Of a DNA stretch of 64,000 bases, positions 1-9,217 are shown one piece after another; the first letter of the stretch is position 1; each line of letters starts with the position of its first letter. The stretch comes from Gracilaria domingensis. Lineage: Eukaryota; Rhodophyta; Florideophyceae; Gracilariales; Gracilariaceae. The stretch is taken from contig VCMS01000139.1 in the NCBI GenBank assembly GCA_022539475.1, positions 124,001 to 188,000 on the forward strand, read 5' to 3'. The notes under the pieces are model-generated. The model did not search any database, was not told where the DNA came from, and was given only the letters and a program-made list of their open reading frames with translations. The position numbers were made by a program, and so were the translations under genes.

Positions 1-690
1 GAAGAATATGTTTTCGTTGTTAGCCAACTGGAGCTGTTTCACAAGTGTCTGAACGGGGTCTCTCGTGTAGAGGGTGGCGCTGAACTTACATCCTTCTGGC
101 GAAACAGTTCTGCGATTGAAACCGTCCTTTGAGGCGTATCGTTCGAAAATGGCGTTCTTCAGTTCTGTCCAGCGCTTGGAACTTGTTATGGTCTCGTTGA
201 ATCGCTTTTGCGAGAATCGCGGGTCCCGAAGTAGCCCAATTAGCTCGTCCGCCTCACGATGACCAAGGTTGGAAGCTACTGAAGCCAGAAAAACCGTGAG
301 ATAATCCATATGCAAATCACCAAGGGCCTCCTCAGAAGGCACTGGGCCGGAACTGCTTCCGTGTTCTCGCTCTAATGACGCAGGACCAGGGGAAGGAGAA
401 ACACAATGCGAAGTGTCCGGAATGGGAGGGGCGCACGGAGTGGGGTCGACGATGTCCTCGGACACTGGAGGCTCGGGAAGGCGACAAGGGGCAGTGACCG
501 TTTCGGAAGATGCGGGCGCGGGCGCGGAAAGCTTGAGACGCTTGCTTCTCCGAATGGCCCGGCTATTGTCGTCTTCCAGCGCTGCTTTCAGACGAAACGG
601 GCAATGGTTGACATGCTGTTGAAGAGATAAGACTCCTCGGCGAGTAACGAAGGGGCACCCACGCTTCTTATGTGTACAGTAGTAGACCAT
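1..690 (-). CDS. Zinc-finger 'RDPVQ' family protein, 3' end beyond window (partial)
   Basis: Reading leftward from an ATG at 690, 230 codons stay open to base 1, so the C-terminus lies outside the window. The first 35 residues carry a C-x6-C...H-x3-C pattern, a C2HC-like finger. A basic, Pro/Ser-rich linker follows, then a conserved block with the motifs ADELI, FSATLY and RDPVQ and the ending QLQLANNENIFF. The same order and motifs occur in the ORF at 2230-3291, where the block reads FSATLYLRDPVQVLLQQLRL, so this is a real family and not a chance ORF. A finger followed by an RDP(V/L)-type motif recalls the N-terminal part of KDZ/Plavaka-type transposases, but I see no catalytic core, so that link is inference. 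Function unknown. Confidence 0.6.
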   Translation of the reverse strand, partial: MVYYCTHKKRGCPFVTRRGVLSLQQHVNHCPFRLKAALEDDNSRAIRRSKRLKLSAPAPASSETVTAPCRLPEPPVSEDIVDPTPCAPPIPDTSHCVSPSPGPASLEREHGSSSGPVPSEEALGDLHMDYLTVFLASVASNLGHREADELIGLLRDPRFSQKRFNETITSSKRWTELKNAIFERYASKDGFNRRTVSPEGCKFSATLYTRDPVQTLVKQLQLANNENIFF

Positions 691-1055
691 GGGAAGAAGA
701 AATGAACGAGAAACGACGACAAAGACTGCAAGGGAAGGGCGTCCGAAGGGAGAAGGAGGTCGAGCGACAGTCAATATCGACGTGTTGCTCAGAACGGAGA
801 ATATATTTTGAGTTTAAATCACGTGCTTTCGTTCAAAAAGGAACGTCGGTACACGTCGACCTCAACACAAGGGTGTAATTCTCGTATTATCTACCACTGG
901 TTATAAACCTCTGGTTTCCCAACGTTGTACGCTGTACACTGGCTCAATCTCGCACAGAAAAATAAATCTCTTCCCTCCGCCGCCGCCGCCGCCCGTCCGA
1001 CGTCCGATCTTTTGTTACCGTCGTGATCCGTGCCATCCTCGCGTTCTACTCCGCT

Positions 1056-1119
1056 CCGTCGTACGTTTTGGCGCCCTCGCACTCGCTACGAAGTGCGAGG
1101 GCGGAAAAAAGTACGACGG
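1056..1119. repeat. Foldback hairpin
   Basis: Arms 1056-1083 and 1092-1119 match at 25 of 28 positions, with an 8-base loop (cgctacga). The inner 12 bp are perfect. Confidence 0.8.
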
Positions 1120-1382
1120 ATTACGAAGTAGCGTGCTGAGAATGGATTCCATTAAGCGGACATGAAGCGTACCTCATTCTCTTTCTCCGCCCTCGTCGGA
1201 CGCCTCCATAAAGCGGACAGCATCCGTATCTCACGGATGTATTCCGTGCAGTCTTTCCGTGCAGTCTTTTCGTACGTGCTTCCACTTCCTTCTACGTATC
1301 TTTGTTCTAAACTAACCAATCCTCACCACGTCTCTTCGCGCTCTGCGACATGTAAACGGCAGGAAAAAGGCTTTGGGTTACT

Positions 1383-1522
1383 TTTGCGAGTTACTAGGTC
1401 CCTCGACTTTTCTAGTGCAACGTTTCTGTTTTGCTCTTATCAATGGTACGTTCTATCGCATTTCAACTGTATCCAACGGAGCATTGACTAACTTATGGAT
1501 ACTTTCTGCTTGCGTATACAGG
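1383..1522. repeat. Direct repeat copy 1 (~140 bp) ending in a splice-acceptor-like motif
   Basis: Nearly identical to 1756-1895, with a handful of differences. Both copies end with a branch-point-like TTGACTAAC followed about 30 bases later by GTATACAG, which looks like a plus-strand intron 3' end. Confidence 0.8.
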
Positions 1523-1755
1523 AAAACGACCAATTTCATTTCGTCTCTCAAGATCGATCTCTGGCTGTTCGGGATAGGCGATTCTGGTACTTGGCTGGGA
1601 CATAGGCTGCTCTTTCGTTTATCGCATCTTGAGGTATGTTTGCTACATGGGCATTCTTGGTGTTCTTGGTTGTGAGTTCTCGCTTCGACACCTTTCGCGC
1701 TTTACGATGATGGTGGGCTGGTAATCTAACCGATCCCTTTCCTTCTTCTTTTTCA

Positions 1756-1895
1756 TTTTGCGAGTTACTAGGTCCCTCGACTTTTCTAGCGCAACGTTTC
1801 TGTTTTGCTTTATCAATGGTACGTTCCATCGCATTTCAAATGTATCCAACGGATCATTGACTAACTTATGGATACTTTCCGCTTGCGTATACAGG
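1756..1895. repeat. Direct repeat copy 2 (~140 bp)
   Basis: Second copy of 1383-1522, 373 bp downstream in the same orientation, with the same intron-like 3' end. Confidence 0.8.
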
Positions 1896-1949
1896 TAAAT
1901 GACTTTTGATGCGTACGTAGCTCACGAGTTGCAGGTGCAGGTTCCTCAA

Positions 1950-1983
1950 GTAGGGAACCATGCATCTGGGCATGGTTCCCTAC
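1950..1983. repeat. Perfect 14-bp hairpin, 6-base loop
   Basis: Arms 1950-1963 and 1970-1983 are perfect reverse complements. A second hairpin lies 10 bp downstream. Confidence 0.85.
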
Positions 1984-1993
1984 ATGACGAACG

Positions 1994-2026
1994 GAGAGGA
2001 TGAGGCGCTTCGCGCCTCATCCTCTC
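1994..2026. repeat. Perfect 15-bp hairpin, 3-base loop
   Basis: Arms 1994-2008 and 2012-2026 are perfect reverse complements around ttc. It would resemble a terminator in bacteria, but the context is eukaryotic and no gene ends here. Confidence 0.85.
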
Positions 2027-2229
2027 GGAGTGCGTATGTGTTCTACCGTTACCGCAATTTGGTGCAGGTGCCCTCTGCGGCATCTGCCGCAGATTGCGCC
2101 TACACCCGATCCATCATGGGGAAATGGTACATGTAATATAGCGAAGTAGTGGTTAGCAAAAGCGGTCGATAGAAGAATAGATACGAATAAAACGGTATGA
2201 TTTCATAATGGGCATCATCTGTACTAGCA

Positions 2230-3291
2230 CTAGTATTCCATGCGTTGCAGGGTATCATTCCGCAGAAGGTATCGTGTAATGTGCACCTTAATGGAAACTG
2301 AACCTAGACTTCGCGAAATACAGTTCAGGTAGCCCTCGACTAAAGAACTAGCACGAGTGGAAAACCCACCAGTATTTACTGCACAGCGATTTTGGACGAC
2401 CCAAGCAATTATCTGCAAATTTTGAAATAATTGATCTCGATATTTTTTCAAAAAATTTACTGGACGACCCTTGCCAATTTCTGGACGACCCTCGCCAAAA
2501 ACTAGCATTTGCAAGAGACAGACGTGGCGGCCGAGTTCCGAAGCCATAGGGTGTGCGATTGCGGTATTTCCTGTTCTTGAAGCTTGTTTGACTGGATGAA
2601 AGAAGGAGTTGCTGTGGGATGCGAGACGAAGTTGTTGTAGGAGAACCTGAACGGGGTCCCTGAGGTAGAGGGTGGCGGAGAAGTTATGGTTTTTGTCATG
2701 GATGATGGTTGAGGTGAACACAATGGAGCTGACTGTTTCTTCGAAGATTTTGGAGTGCAGTTTCAGACATTCGGCAGCGGAAGTGATGGAGGTCTGGAAG
2801 AGGGAAGAGGGAAAGGTGAATTGCTTGAGAATGTTGATGAGCTCGTCAGCAGAACGCTTTCCGAGTTTTGTGGCGATAGAGGATATGTAGGTGACGAGGT
2901 TATGGATGTGGTCTTTCTGTGAGGGTGAAGAGGGAGAGAAGGCGTTACCTGAGCCTGTGGAAGGGGACTGGGAGGCGAGTTGGTGATGCGGGCTGAGTAT
3001 CTGTGCTGCGTCGGATGAGCGTAGGGAGAGAGCAAGCTGTTCCTGGAGATAAGGGTCGTCGTCTGCGAGTGCTACGTTATCGGACGGGCGGTTAGAGGGG
3101 GGGAAGGAAGGGGGTTCGGTGTTGTTGAGTCTGCGGCGCTTGGTTCGGGGAGGGAAGTGGGATCCTCGATGAGGTGTTGGGGTGAGAAACGGGTTTGGGT
3201 CATTCCTGTGTCTGCATCGCTTCTGATGCTGGGCGAGAGAGGCGAGGGACTGTGTATGGAATGAGCAGCGGGGGAAATAACAGTTGTGCAT
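2230..3291 (-). CDS. Zinc-finger 'RDPVQ' family protein, tail probably replaced by a repeat
   Basis: 353 residues from an ATG at 3291. It begins with a C-x4-C...H-x3-C-x-H finger (residues 4-28), then a basic TKRRR stretch, a Pro/Ser/Gln-rich linker, and from about residue 130 a conserved region containing SADELI, FSATLYLRDPVQVLLQQLRL and a Phe-Phe-His-Pro segment shared with the left-edge ORF. The last ~85 residues, from VCLLQ onward, are encoded by a ~270-bp module (2252-2523) that recurs almost unchanged at 5450-5727 away from any such gene, so the tail may be acquired. Possibly the N-terminal part of a transposon protein. No enzymatic motif is visible and the function is unknown. Confidence 0.5.
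   Translation of the reverse strand: MHNCYFPRCSFHTQSLASLAQHQKRCRHRNDPNPFLTPTPHRGSHFPPRTKRRRLNNTEPPSFPPSNRPSDNVALADDDPYLQEQLALSLRSSDAAQILSPHHQLASQSPSTGSGNAFSPSSPSQKDHIHNLVTYISSIATKLGKRSADELINILKQFTFPSSLFQTSITSAAECLKLHSKIFEETVSSIVFTSTIIHDKNHNFSATLYLRDPVQVLLQQLRLASHSNSFFHPVKQASRTGNTAIAHPMASELGRHVCLLQMLVFGEGRPEIGKGRPVNFLKKYRDQLFQNLQIIAWVVQNRCAVNTGGFSTRASSLVEGYLNCISRSLGSVSIKVHITRYLLRNDTLQRMEY
2252..2523. repeat. ~272-bp dispersed repeat, copy 1
   Basis: Matches 5450-5727 with roughly ten differences over its whole length. The matches stop abruptly on both sides. It forms the 3' part of the ORF at 2230-3291. Confidence 0.85.
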
Positions 3292-3656
3292 GGCTGGGTG
3301 AGAGGGTATGAAAGTAGTGAGGGAAGTTGCTTGCAGAGGGAGGTCGGTGGTGATGGTGCGGCGCAGAATCTTGGAGCACCCTGCAGGGGAGAGTATAAAG
3401 TGTGTTTATACGCCACCAACTCCACCGTGCACGTGATCGTTTACGTACCTTTCCTGCATGTTTCAGTGTGGGGAGGATTTCGAACTTTTCTGAACACAAC
3501 TTTCAAAAATTTTCGCGGACGGCGCATTACGCGGCCGGCGATGATTGACGTACAGTGTGGCTGCGATTGAAGTTCTTCTTCTGTGAGCTTCAGTGGCGTT
3601 GCCTCTCAGAGTCCTGTCCTGGGATGTGAAACGTGCGAAACAGGTAAGTCGAGGCG

Positions 3657-4110
3657 TAAATGTTTGATATGGCGAATATGCGCGACTCTGACCAGTGTTT
3701 TTGCGCGGCGGCGGCTGTGTGCGAGAATGAGCGCGACAGGTTCATGAAGCTGAAGCATGCGGAATCTTTGGATTGGAACCGGAGTAGTTCAGGTTTTTTA
3801 TGTTTGGGATGCGTACTGAATGGGTTCAATGTAAGTGAGACCTTTTGATGCTGATGGTGTTTGCGAAGTCTAACTGCGGAACGTTACGTGATTTTGCGAG
3901 ACGCACGGAGAGGATTTGGAAGCAGGTTAGCGTGAATGTCTTGGGCGGGGGCCTATGGGTAAGTTTGAGAAGCTTTTTGTTCGACTTTTGATGTGAATGC
4001 TAACTGGATAATGTTGTATGCGTATGCGTAGGGCTTTTGGGACAGTTTGATGCGTGTTGTCGAGGGTATTGGTGAGGTAGGGGACACATGGTAAGTAGAT
4101 GAGTGTTCAT
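3657..4110 (+). pseudogene. Intron-bearing duplicated gene, copy A (unknown family)
   Basis: Exon-like blocks are separated by intron-like sequence. The first block encodes a segment with CENERDRFMKLKHAESLDWN and ends at CAAT|GTAAGT. Further blocks precede GTAAGT (about 3959) and follow TGCTAAC...GCGTAG (about 4031), the last encoding GFWDSLMRVVEGIGEVG before another GTAAGT at about 4092. Copy B downstream repeats these blocks with their introns. I cannot assign a family or a start. Stops and indels between copies suggest decay in at least one of them. Confidence 0.4.
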
Positions 4111-4146
4111 TTGAGAATGTTTCGAAGAGCGAAGAGTTAGCTAACG

Positions 4147-4838
4147 GGATATGTCACTGCGCGGCGGGGGCTGTTTGCGAGAATAAGCGCGATAGGTTCA
4201 TGGAGTTATAGCGTGCGGGATCTTTGGATTGGAAGTGGAATGGGGATGGGGCGGAAGGCGGTGGTTTACTTCGTTTCCTATGTGTAACGTGTTTTTTGAG
4301 GTGAAGTGGATAAGGGAGAATGGTTACGATGTGGCTGGGTGGTTGGGTTTCTAGAGGAATCATGCTAATGACCCTGAACTCTGACGAACAAGAGTTTGGG
4401 GTCATGGAAAGAATGATTACCTCAACGGAGGCCTTCCAGGTAATCATTCTTTGCCATTACTTCAAATTCTTGTTCGTCAGAGTTCGGTGTGGATGGCAAG
4501 GTACGCGTCGGGGTAAGTACGAGATGTTTTTTGTTCGAGTTCTGATAAGAATGCTAACTGGTTACTGTTTTATGTGTATGTGCAGGATTTTCGGGACAGT
4601 TTGATTCGTGTTTTCGAGGCTATTGGTGAGGTAGGGACACATGGTAAGTAGATAAGTGTGCATTTGGGAAAGTTTCGAAGATGGAAAAGTATCTAACGGA
4701 GTATTTGACTAGCTTGTGTTTGTGCATGTGCAGGTGCGTTGGATGGCAATGGATCGGTGGCGGTGCTGGAAATTGTGCAGTTGAGATGTTTTCGAGGGAG
4801 TTGGGGAGATGAAGATGGCGAAGAATGTTGAGGTAAGT
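4147..4838 (+). pseudogene. Intron-bearing duplicated gene, copy B (degenerate)
   Basis: Bases 4150-4250 repeat copy A's first exon as CENKRDRFMEL followed by a stop codon, then SLDW. Bases 4510-4835 repeat the later part: GTAAGTACGAG, branch TGCTAAC, acceptor TGTGCAG at about 4583, exon DFRDSLIRVFEAIGEVG, donor GTAAGT at about 4645, then TTTGACTAG...TGTGCAG at about 4734 and a further exon. The middle exons are missing; a foldback hairpin at 4376-4485 occupies that place. The preserved introns show a DNA-level duplication, not retroposition. Confidence 0.45.
4376..4485. repeat. Imperfect 110-nt foldback (MITE- or precursor-hairpin-like)
   Basis: Arms of ~47 nt (4376-4422 and 4438-4485) pair with about eight mismatches and short indels around a 15-base loop. 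Both arms keep perfect outer (aactctgacgaacaag) and inner (gaatgattacct) blocks. Confidence 0.75.
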
Positions 4839-4847
4839 GTCACAATT

Positions 4848-4868
4848 AAATAAACACGGTGTTTATTT
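4848..4868. repeat. Perfect palindrome, 10-bp arms
   Basis: aaataaacac / gtgtttattt around a single g. Confidence 0.85.
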
Positions 4869-5449
4869 CCATGTTGGGATGGACGAAGAGACTAGGCAAC
4901 AGAAAACTAACCAAGGGGATGTCTACATTGAGGGCAACGAGAGCATTTTCAGGGTATCTATTCGGTGAGTTTCGATGCGTAATTGTCTTCCAAATGATAC
5001 AGGGCTTCTTTGGTGATGTCAGAATGGATTTTCGGGGGTGGGAAGTAGGGTGGAGATGTGTACGATGACCGGTTTGGACCTGTTTTCATGTGGTGCTATA
5101 CCTTGCATGAACCTGCAATACTGCATCAATAACATTCATTTCTGCTAGGATAGAACTTCCACCGTGCTTTCGGACCGATGGCTCTTTTGGACCGATGGAC
5201 CGGTAGTACTAGTGAACTAGCAGAAATGGAAGTTAGTTCTAAGATTCTAGCAACTTTCATATTTCTTAGAAATAGCTCGTAGTTTGAAAGTCAAGCCTAG
5301 TACTCCATTCAAACCACACTGCAGAATCTGGAGTTTACTCTAGTTTTTCTTCCACTTCAAACTTCCACTAATCGCATTTTAACATATGAAATACTAGCAT
5401 TTTTTTTCTGCGATTTTTGGACTGTAAACTAGCATCCCGGAAAAACAGA
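4869..5449. other. Gene-free stretch
   Basis: No supported gene. Short imperfect repeats of 'ccgatgg' and 'ctagcagaaatg' types are visible near 5160-5230. Confidence 0.4.
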
Positions 5450-5727
5450 CGATCATTCCGCAGAAGGTATCGTGTAATGTGCACCTTAATGGAAACTGAA
5501 CCTAGACTTCGCGAAATACGGTTCAGGTAGCCCTCGACTAAAGAACTAGCACAAGTGGAAAACCCACCAGTATTTACTGCACAGCGATTTTGGACGACCC
5601 AAGCAATTATCTCCAAATTTTGAAATAATTGATCTCGATATTTTTTCAAAAAATTCACTGGACGACCCTTGCCAGTTTCTGGACGACCCTAGCCAAAAAC
5701 TAGCATCTGCAAGAGACAGACGATAGA
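5450..5727. repeat. ~272-bp dispersed repeat, copy 2
   Basis: Second copy of 2252-2523. On the minus strand it encodes the same NFLKKYRDQLFQNL...VHITRYLLRND tail (ORF to 5368) with only a few amino-acid changes, but no upstream zinc finger or RDPVQ block is present. Confidence 0.85.
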
Positions 5728-5799
5728 GAGGTACTCTCCCGCGATGGATCAACTTTCCAAGTTCACATACAGTGCACTCGCTTTCAGAACCATGTGTTG

Positions 5800-5937
5800 T
5801 GAGTCATCTCCGTCATCGCCGTCATAGCAACTCCACCATCGCCGCCATCGCCGTCATAGCATCTCTGTCACCGCCGTCATAGCCGTCCAAAAATCTCCGT
5901 CATCGCCGCCATCGTCGTCATCGCCGTCATCTCCGAG
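5800..5937. repeat. 9-bp minisatellite (cgccgtcat-type)
   Basis: About 15 imperfect copies of units such as gccgtcatc, gccgccatc and gccgtcata. Confidence 0.8.
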
Positions 5938-5986
5938 CGTGTCCTGAGCAACGGCTGCCGCTATCAAGGATACACAGTGGTATCGA

Positions 5987-8419
5987 TTACTCTTCGTCAT
6001 TGCCGCCCCCCGCAAATAAAACACGCATTATACCAGCGTCTTGGAGTGTTTCCGGAACAGCATTTTCTCCGACACCATCATCCCAACCAGCTATGTCATC
6101 CTCGTTGGGAGCTTCTTCAATATCTTCATCCGTAGTGTTATGGGCACCAAAATAAGACACGAAGTCTTCAGAGAGCGCTCCGATTCCCCCAGTAATAGCG
6201 GCTGAGGTGTAAGTCCGACAAACCTTCGTTGAGAAAGACCCGCCTGTAGAAGTTAGCGCGTTATTGAATGCGCAGAACATCATTTTTTCCACCTTCATAG
6301 GATGTATGCGGCTACGCGTCGGTGTTCTGATCCTCCCCTGGATGCTAAAACTCCGTTCGACACTCGACGAGGACGGACTCGTGCATAAGACTCGTAGAGA
6401 AAAATCCTTCAACGTCAAAGTGCCCCCAAACTAAATCCAGTACACTACTGGTATGTTCTTAAAGGCCATTAAAACCAGTCGCTGTTCAGGCCGGTCCACC
6501 TGCGATCTCCAGGACAGCCTTGTAAAATTGAATGCCTCAAAAAGACGGTCAACCGCCCTTTTCTCACCTCCCGCGCTGGGAAGCTTTTGAATAGGTGGAA
6601 AGATAGAGGACTTCACGTACTTTCTCATGTGCATCAGAATATCAGAAATGTGTGGAGCGCAGTTCTCATTGAGGATTTATATGTTCAATAAAAATGCTGC
6701 GGTACTTAGTGATGTAAGCAGGGGTATCTTACGGGCTCCCCGAGACTGATGTCGGCACAAAACGCTTAGGACTTCTTCCCGACGTTCTGACGCGACAAAT
6801 GGAGTGACAGGTAGCGCAGTGAGCTGTTGCTTCAGCTGTCGCGTTGCGGGGTACACTTCTGACAGTACCGAACTGTCGTCATCAAAGATGCGTAGATATT
6901 GTCTGACAAAGCGCAAGATATGGTAAATATCAAGGCATTTTTCAAACAGAGACTCGTCCCTCACCGTAGTATCAAAATTATCTCTTTTGTGCTCCTGTCG
7001 CCCCCCAAAGAGAGAAGTACTGAAGTCAAACCAATTAACTAAACCCTGGTTGACACTTTAGTTCATTAAAAATTACTGGAGCATACCTTTGGAGCTCGCA
7101 AAACGAGTTTGAGCCATTCGCATCGGTAAGACAGCCGTTCTAAACGGCTGCGCACGCCCATATTGATCTGTTTCCCTGATCAAAGTGGTATAAACACTAT
7201 TTCGGTTGTTAGAATTGTGTTGCTCTTTGAGTTGTTTGAAGCGAAAATATAGCTTCAAGTGCCTTCTTAGATCTGTGACAAAAGCCGAAACAGAAGACAG
7301 TTTATCGACTATTCACGGCAATTCTCCGATATCCTACATCAAAAGGTTGGAAACATGCGCTTGACTCTGAGCTGAAATAATATGGTCGAACTTCTTAGAT
7401 AGTTCTCCCTTGGCTTTCACACACGAGCTAGTATTATCGCTAACCACTGCGCAAATGTTTTTCTTATTCCCAAACTGCGAAAATACAGAGCTAAGTACGG
7501 TCGCATACTAATCGCCATTGTGGCTCAAAGCGCCGGTATAAACAGACCTTAGAAAGAAGGTTTGTCGAGTTCGGTACACTCCAGTTATTGTAAACAAAAC
7601 GTTAACTACGGTTTCCAAAGGTCAGGTTTTCAAACTTCCGTCGTAGAGAGGCGGATATATGAGATTTTACGGCGGCAAAAGATTTCTCGTGGTAAGCATG
7701 CAACCGATTTTCGCCAATCTGTGCTGATGTCGGTATGTCGTTCCCAAATCGCTTATCTAGAAGCCTGACAATTTCGAGAAATTTGTTCTCTTGTTTGCCC
7801 CGCAGTAACAAACTTAACGGCAGCATGGTGTTGGTTACCATTTTTGTGGCTATTTTGTCCAATCGAAACGGCTTTATATCTAGTGCTTTCTTTGTATGCA
7901 CTGAAGCGGAACGCTATGCACTTGTGCGCACGATAGAGGCCTGTGTCCGAACAACAGGGCGTCGGGAAGATTTGTGAGCCTCATTCTCCGTCAAATTTCT
8001 TTTTAACGGTGTCAGTGGCACGCCAAGCACTGTGTAGAACCTCGCATTCTTTTATACGCCCGAAGTAGAGACGGTACCTGGAGAGGGCGTCGTAGAGTCT
8101 TTGGGGTTGTAAACGGGCACTGTAGGAGGTGGTGTTCCAGTTTTGTCGTATTAGGTGTAAAAGCACGCGATCTTTATCCGCATTTGTTGCAGGTAGTATG
8201 AACCCTGTCACCGGGTGTCTGAAAATTATCAGGTGCCTGTAGTGGGAAACATTCTGTAGGCCACCACGATTTTGTGCGACCAGTTCGGCGGGATGTTGTG
8301 GATTGCGATGCTGATGTCGCAACATTGCTGGATGTCATGTTATGTTCTAGAGGTATGAAGAGAACGCTGTTTGACTTCATTGCCGGGTTATGGAAAGTTA
8401 GATGCTCGCCGTGCGTCAT
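5987..8419 (-). pseudogene. hAT-superfamily transposase relic
   Basis: Reading leftward from 8419, the first block has W-x2-F...CNKCG then T-x3-L-x2-HLLQCP, a BED zinc finger interrupted by a stop. Blocks at 7258-7073, 6964-6677, 6634-6431 and 6418-5987 lie in one reading frame separated by in-frame stops (for example TAA at 6677-6679 and TAG at 6431-6433). The last holds the hAT dimerisation signature, PSSSSVERSFS followed by RIRTPTRSRI...KVEKMMFCAFN. A middle segment (about 7901-7602) lies in another frame, so there are also frameshifts. The acidic tail ends at 5987. The copy cannot make a full protein. I did not find convincing terminal inverted repeats or an 8-bp target duplication. Confidence 0.75.
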
Positions 8420-9217
8420 AGAGTCCCTGCTCTGATTCTCAAACTACTCCAGTACACCTCGCACTGAGTCGTCTGTGAGAGACTCTGCGCAGTGGACACT
8501 GAACTAAATGAATTCCCCATGGCTCAGGCCGTTCTGCGGTTGGACTTCGAACGCTTGATTGTGCGGAATCAGCTCTGCGAAGCTCTGAACGGATGTTGAC
8601 CAGTGGTCAATGACCACACTATGATGAATGAATGAATGCTCGTTCGCATGGCTATTCCACCTGGCTTGTGATCATTGGCACACGAGTACTTCAGAAAGAG
8701 GATTAATTTAAAAGATATTAAAAATGTTTTACGGAAGTGAAGCACAATGATGTGGGTATGTCCACTTTGCGGATCCGCATCTCTTGATTGCAGCAAATGT
8801 TCGCAGAAATGCGCGCAAGTTATGTATTTGGACACGCCGGTCAACACAATTTGTTTGAGAGGTGCGTTGTGCATCGCACAACTTGGCTACCAAGGGTATC
8901 CTTACCCCGGGGTACGAGTCGTATCTAAGATAATTGGTTCTAGATACTCCTGCCCGTAGTGCTCGCCTTGGAACTTCCAATGCGAGCAGACTAAAGAAAA
9001 AAGACACTTGGCAGGAGTAGAACCAATTATTACTGTCAGCAAAGTGCTTGAGCTGCTCGAGAGGACGACAAAGTCCGCCAGGCGCTGCCACATTTCGGCC
9101 GTTCTCGTTCACGCGTGAAGTTCTTGTTTATGTAGGCGTCTCTCTCTCTCCGCTATACCTGCTCCACTTCTTAAGCTGCTTGCCTGACGGTCTCCTAAAC
9201 GCTTCACCACGAAGGAC
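8420..9217. other. Gene-free stretch with a foldback
   Basis: A 70-codon plus-strand ORF at 8747-8959 begins CPLCG...CSKC, but it overlaps a foldback and has no homologue I recognise. No supported gene. Confidence 0.4.
8930..9030. repeat. Nested foldback, ~100 nt
   Basis: The outer arms 8930-8954 and 9010-9030 pair except for an extra 'gata' on the left. An inner hairpin at 8960-8988 has 14-bp arms, one mismatch and a 1-base loop. Confidence 0.75.

Larger units (their letters stand above)
691..2229. other. Gene-free stretch with hairpins and a direct duplication
   Basis: No convincing coding sequence. It holds three hairpins (1056-1119, 1950-1983, 1994-2026) and a ~140-bp direct duplication listed separately. 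The short ORFs here have no recognisable motif. Confidence 0.5.

Noticed and set aside
1994-2026. GC-rich hairpin as a bacterial-type transcription terminator
   Set aside because: Eukaryotic context, no U-tract after it and no gene ending there.
8747-8959. 70-codon ORF starting CPLCG...CSKC as a zinc-finger gene
   Set aside because: It overlaps a foldback, has no homologue I recognise and lacks flanking support.
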